From NCBI GenBank assembly GCA_034008185.1, contig CM067081.1, positions 15,189,821 to 15,253,820 on the forward strand: a DNA stretch of 64,000 bases. Direction: 5' to 3'. Source of the stretch: Gorsachius magnificus (lineage: Eukaryota > Chordata > Aves > Pelecaniformes > Ardeidae). Below are positions 61,101 to 64,000 of the stretch, piece by piece (within the stretch, counting starts at the first letter, position 1; the number at the start of each line of letters is the position of its first letter). The notes beneath the pieces are model-generated. The model was given only the letters and a program-made list of their open reading frames with translations. It was not told the origin of the DNA and did no database searches. The position numbers and the translations under genes are program-made.

Positions 61101-62921
61101 GCAACCTGGTCTGCCAAACTCTTTGGATGTGATAACACTAACTGAGAGATTGAATAAGACAGGTAGGTAGGAAATGAAGTTATAAATATTTGCAAGGCAC
61201 ATATTTGCAAGAGCAATGCTGACTGCTTTGGAAGCGGGGTAGGCAATGCACATACAATGAAGCATTCTGTTTCCTTAATGGAGCGTTGCACAGATAGAAA
61301 TCAAATCAGCCACCCTCTCTTTACTATTTTTGCATGAATCAGTCCAGGTCACTTATATTTTCACTCCATTCTGAAAAGCAGAATGAAACAAAACAGTATG
61401 ATTGCTGTTAACCAGGTCATGCCCTCATCTCTGTGTCTGCCAGCACATCAGTATCATTCTGATGCTCCGCTCAGACCCATATGATTAAAATATTTAGTAG
61501 CATCAGAATATATTTCTCAAATGTAAGTACCTGAAAGAGTACCAAAAAACATACTAAAAGCCCAAACAGCTACAAACATATTAAGTCCATGTACAGACTC
61601 CATCATCACATAACTGCTGTGCAACATCCCCCTTTTGTGAACACCCTCCTATCAGACCATATCATATTCCCACCGTGTTTGCTTATTTATTTATTTAAGA
61701 GTTGCCCTAATATCCTGATTTGAGCTGTTGGGGTGTCTTGCACTTGTTTTCTTTTCTTTCTAGTGTTGGTCTGAGCAGGGGATCTGATCCAGAGAGGGAT
61801 CAAATTGTCTGTGCTTATAACTGATTAGGCCTCATTTTAGACAAATATGCCTTCAGATATCTCTTTGAAATTGAGAAGGACTTCCTCATATTACTTATTT
61901 TCTTACTTCACACAGTACATTTGTTCTTTTGTGTATAGTTTTCTGGTGACAAGTAAGTCTTGTGCTATCTGCCACCTCTTGTGGACAAACAAATATTTTG
62001 TTTATTGTTACTCATTCTTTGTTTCACTGCTCAGTCTTCCTGTGACCTTAGAAAAAATTTTTCCCTCCTTATTAACTGTTCCAATAAAAATACTGTTCCC
62101 ATAAAGAACAGGAACAATTAGCACTTTTACATATTAGTTTCCATAAATTGACATTTCACATGTGGAAAATATGAAAATGTGCCTGAACTTTGTTGAAAGG
62201 AGAATACAGACAGGAATGATTTGCAAGTAGCATTTTGCCACTAGTGGTAGTACCTGCCAAAGACAGAAGACTCTTGCTGTAGGCAAGCTTGTTGTGGTCA
62301 CTATAATTTTTGCCTCCTGCTACCTTCTTCTGCATTGGTGAAAAAGTCTTTTTTTCCTTCCCTTCTTTCTCTTGTTCCTCGTCTTCTGCCTGATGCTTTT
62401 CCCACCCAGCCAGCCAGCCCTTTGCAGCAGCAATTAGCAGCTATCCCTGACTGCCTTTGGATTTAGTGGAATTTTTCAGACACAAATAGTGATTTCCAAA
62501 ACCTCAGGTATTCTGAGCAGGAAATGATAAGGAAAGTCTGTGGGAAGAGAATATTTGAGAAGGTGGATCATAAATCTGACGGGGCTCCAGATTCTCTTAA
62601 AGACAGGGAACATTCTCTTTTTTTTTCTTCTGTTTCCAACAGAGAAATGAAGGAGAAATGGTAGGGACCAAGGTAAAAACTGCAAGGTTTATGTTGCCTA
62701 GTATTGGTAGGTATGCTGCTATCTGCCTCTTCTATATATCTCTTTCCTTTCAGGTCAGTCCTTGGCAAATGCCCTTTTGGGGTTGTGCTTGTACATAAAC
62801 ATGAGGGTTATACACGCTGCTCACATTTCAGTATTTTCTTAATTTCATAACTGCGATCACATATTATTCCAAATAGTATTGTAACATAAGCAGATGATGA
62901 TAGCATGGATGTTACTTGTTA
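58161..62921. other. Intergenic sequence, nothing recognised
   Basis: About 4.8 kb of AT-rich DNA. The 126-codon open frame at 59266-59646 on the plus strand has no recognisable domain, and nothing around it looks like a promoter, splice site or retrocopy. Confidence 0.6.
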
Positions 62922-63168
62922 ACATAGAATGATAAAATGATAGAATAATAGAATAGTTTGGGTTGGAAGGGACCCCGAGAGGTCATCTAGTCCAACCCCC
63001 CTGCAGTGAGCAGGGACACCGTTAACTTGATCTAGTTTTTCAGAGCCCCGTCCAACCTGGCCTTGAATGTTTCCAGGGATGGGGCCTCCACTACCTCTCT
63101 GGGCAACCCGTTCCAGTATTTCACCACCCCCATCACAAAGAAATTCTTCCTTATATCTAATCTGAACA
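62922..63168 (-). mobile_element. CR1 LINE 3' end fragment
   Basis: Reverse-complemented CR1 of about 245 bp: TAGAATAGTTTGGGTTGGAA, CATCTAGTCCAACCCCCCTG, then the ORF2 end (GGCCTTGAATGTTTCCAGGG). It is the same subfamily as the copies at 22.3 and 57.2 kb. Confidence 0.93.
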
Positions 63169-64000
63169 TACATGTTATTTTATCAGTAATATTAAAAGAA
63201 GTGCCACATAAAGAACATCCCTAACGCTGTCTACTGAGATGAATGGGACTGTCTTGTATACACGCACTGGAGCAATGCAAGCTGAGTGTGGCTTGGCTCC
63301 TGGCGCCCACCAGGAATGGAGTAAAAGCTGACAACTGTTAGTTACCACATATGCAGCACAAAAAAAATCAGATCACTTTTTGCAGAAACAAATGTTATCC
63401 TAAGCAGTCGTTTCCTGCATTTTGACATCCTCCTTGTCCACGGATCAGTGGTAACAAGTGTCTTGCAACACACTAAATATAAACCTGGTGTTTATATTTG
63501 GTGCCATCCAGGTGATATCTTTTGCCTAGCTGATGCTGTCATTTTTCAGAGGGTGAGGGAATTCCAAAACAACACCCAGAGTAAAGATAAATGCAGGCTC
63601 TACACTGACACTGTCCCCATGGCCAGCATACTCTGCCGTCTGCTCAGAAGCCTGGATAGAGCGTTTGGTCTCTATCACTTGTGTACTTTTCCACTTGGCA
63701 GAGGAGTGAGCTGAAGCACTGGCCAAGCTGGCTTTGTTTCATTTGTGGGCTTGTTTGTGCACTAACAACATTGATAATATCAACACGGCTTTAAGAATAG
63801 TGTTTGCTAACTTGTGCTGGCTCTGAAACAACAGATTATAAAATACCATCGTGTTTCCATAAGCTTGTATTTCCTCATTCAGCAATAGAGCAGGTATAGT
63901 GCTAACATTTTAAAAACAAAAGGACACTTCTCACTAAACCATAGCAGTGTTGGTTAATTATCAAAAGTAGACTGGGGACCTATTTGCATCTTTGGGCTTA
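63169..64000. other. Window end, nothing recognised
   Basis: AT-rich sequence with one 88-codon open frame (63448-63714, plus strand) that resembles no family I know. Confidence 0.5.

Overview
The window is vertebrate nuclear DNA, almost certainly from a bird. It is AT-rich with one sharp CpG island, and its interspersed repeats are CR1 LINE 3' ends carrying the typical avian tail (TTCCAACC...ATTCTATGATTCTATG). The one gene that can be recognised is the nuclear progesterone receptor, PGR, on the minus strand. It looks avian rather than mammalian, with a chicken-like N-terminus (MTEVK) and a cysteine at the ligand-pocket position that is glycine in human PR. No bacterial, viral or CRISPR features were seen.

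Layout, in plus coordinates. 1-6.2 kb: sequence 3' of PGR, with a candidate 3' UTR and one CR1 tail. 6.2-42.8 kb: all eight coding exons of PGR on the minus strand. Exons 2-8 are complete, and their phases and sizes (152, 117, 303, 145, 131, 158 and 156 bp including the stop) match the canonical steroid-receptor structure. Introns 2, 3, 5, 6 and 7 are 2.3-14 kb long; introns 1 and 4 are about 1.2-1.4 kb. 41.5-43.4 kb: CpG island with exon 1, the 5' UTR and the promoter region. 43.5-64 kb: intergenic DNA upstream of PGR, without a recognisable gene but with six CR1 fragments, one of them about 1 kb with a nearly open reverse-transcriptase frame.

PGR encodes a hormone-activated transcription factor. 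Exon 1 encodes the N-terminal transactivation domain, exons 2 and 3 one zinc finger each, and exons 4-8 the hinge and ligand-binding domain. All DNA- and steroid-contact residues I could check in exons 2-8 are present.

Exon 1 is where the window is unusual. (a) The codon aligned with the PR-A initiator methionine of chicken (Met128) is ATC (Ile), so the classical short isoform has no start here. (b) A minimal start-stop upstream frame, AUG-UGA, lies 92 nt before the PR-B start. (c) Exon 1 as given is about 400 bp shorter than the chicken exon, lacks conserved blocks, changes frame near its end and has no GT donor. Point (c) most simply reflects collapse of a very GC-rich segment during sequencing or assembly, but a real lineage-specific rearrangement cannot be excluded from sequence alone. 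Points (a) and (b) lie in intact, well-aligned sequence.
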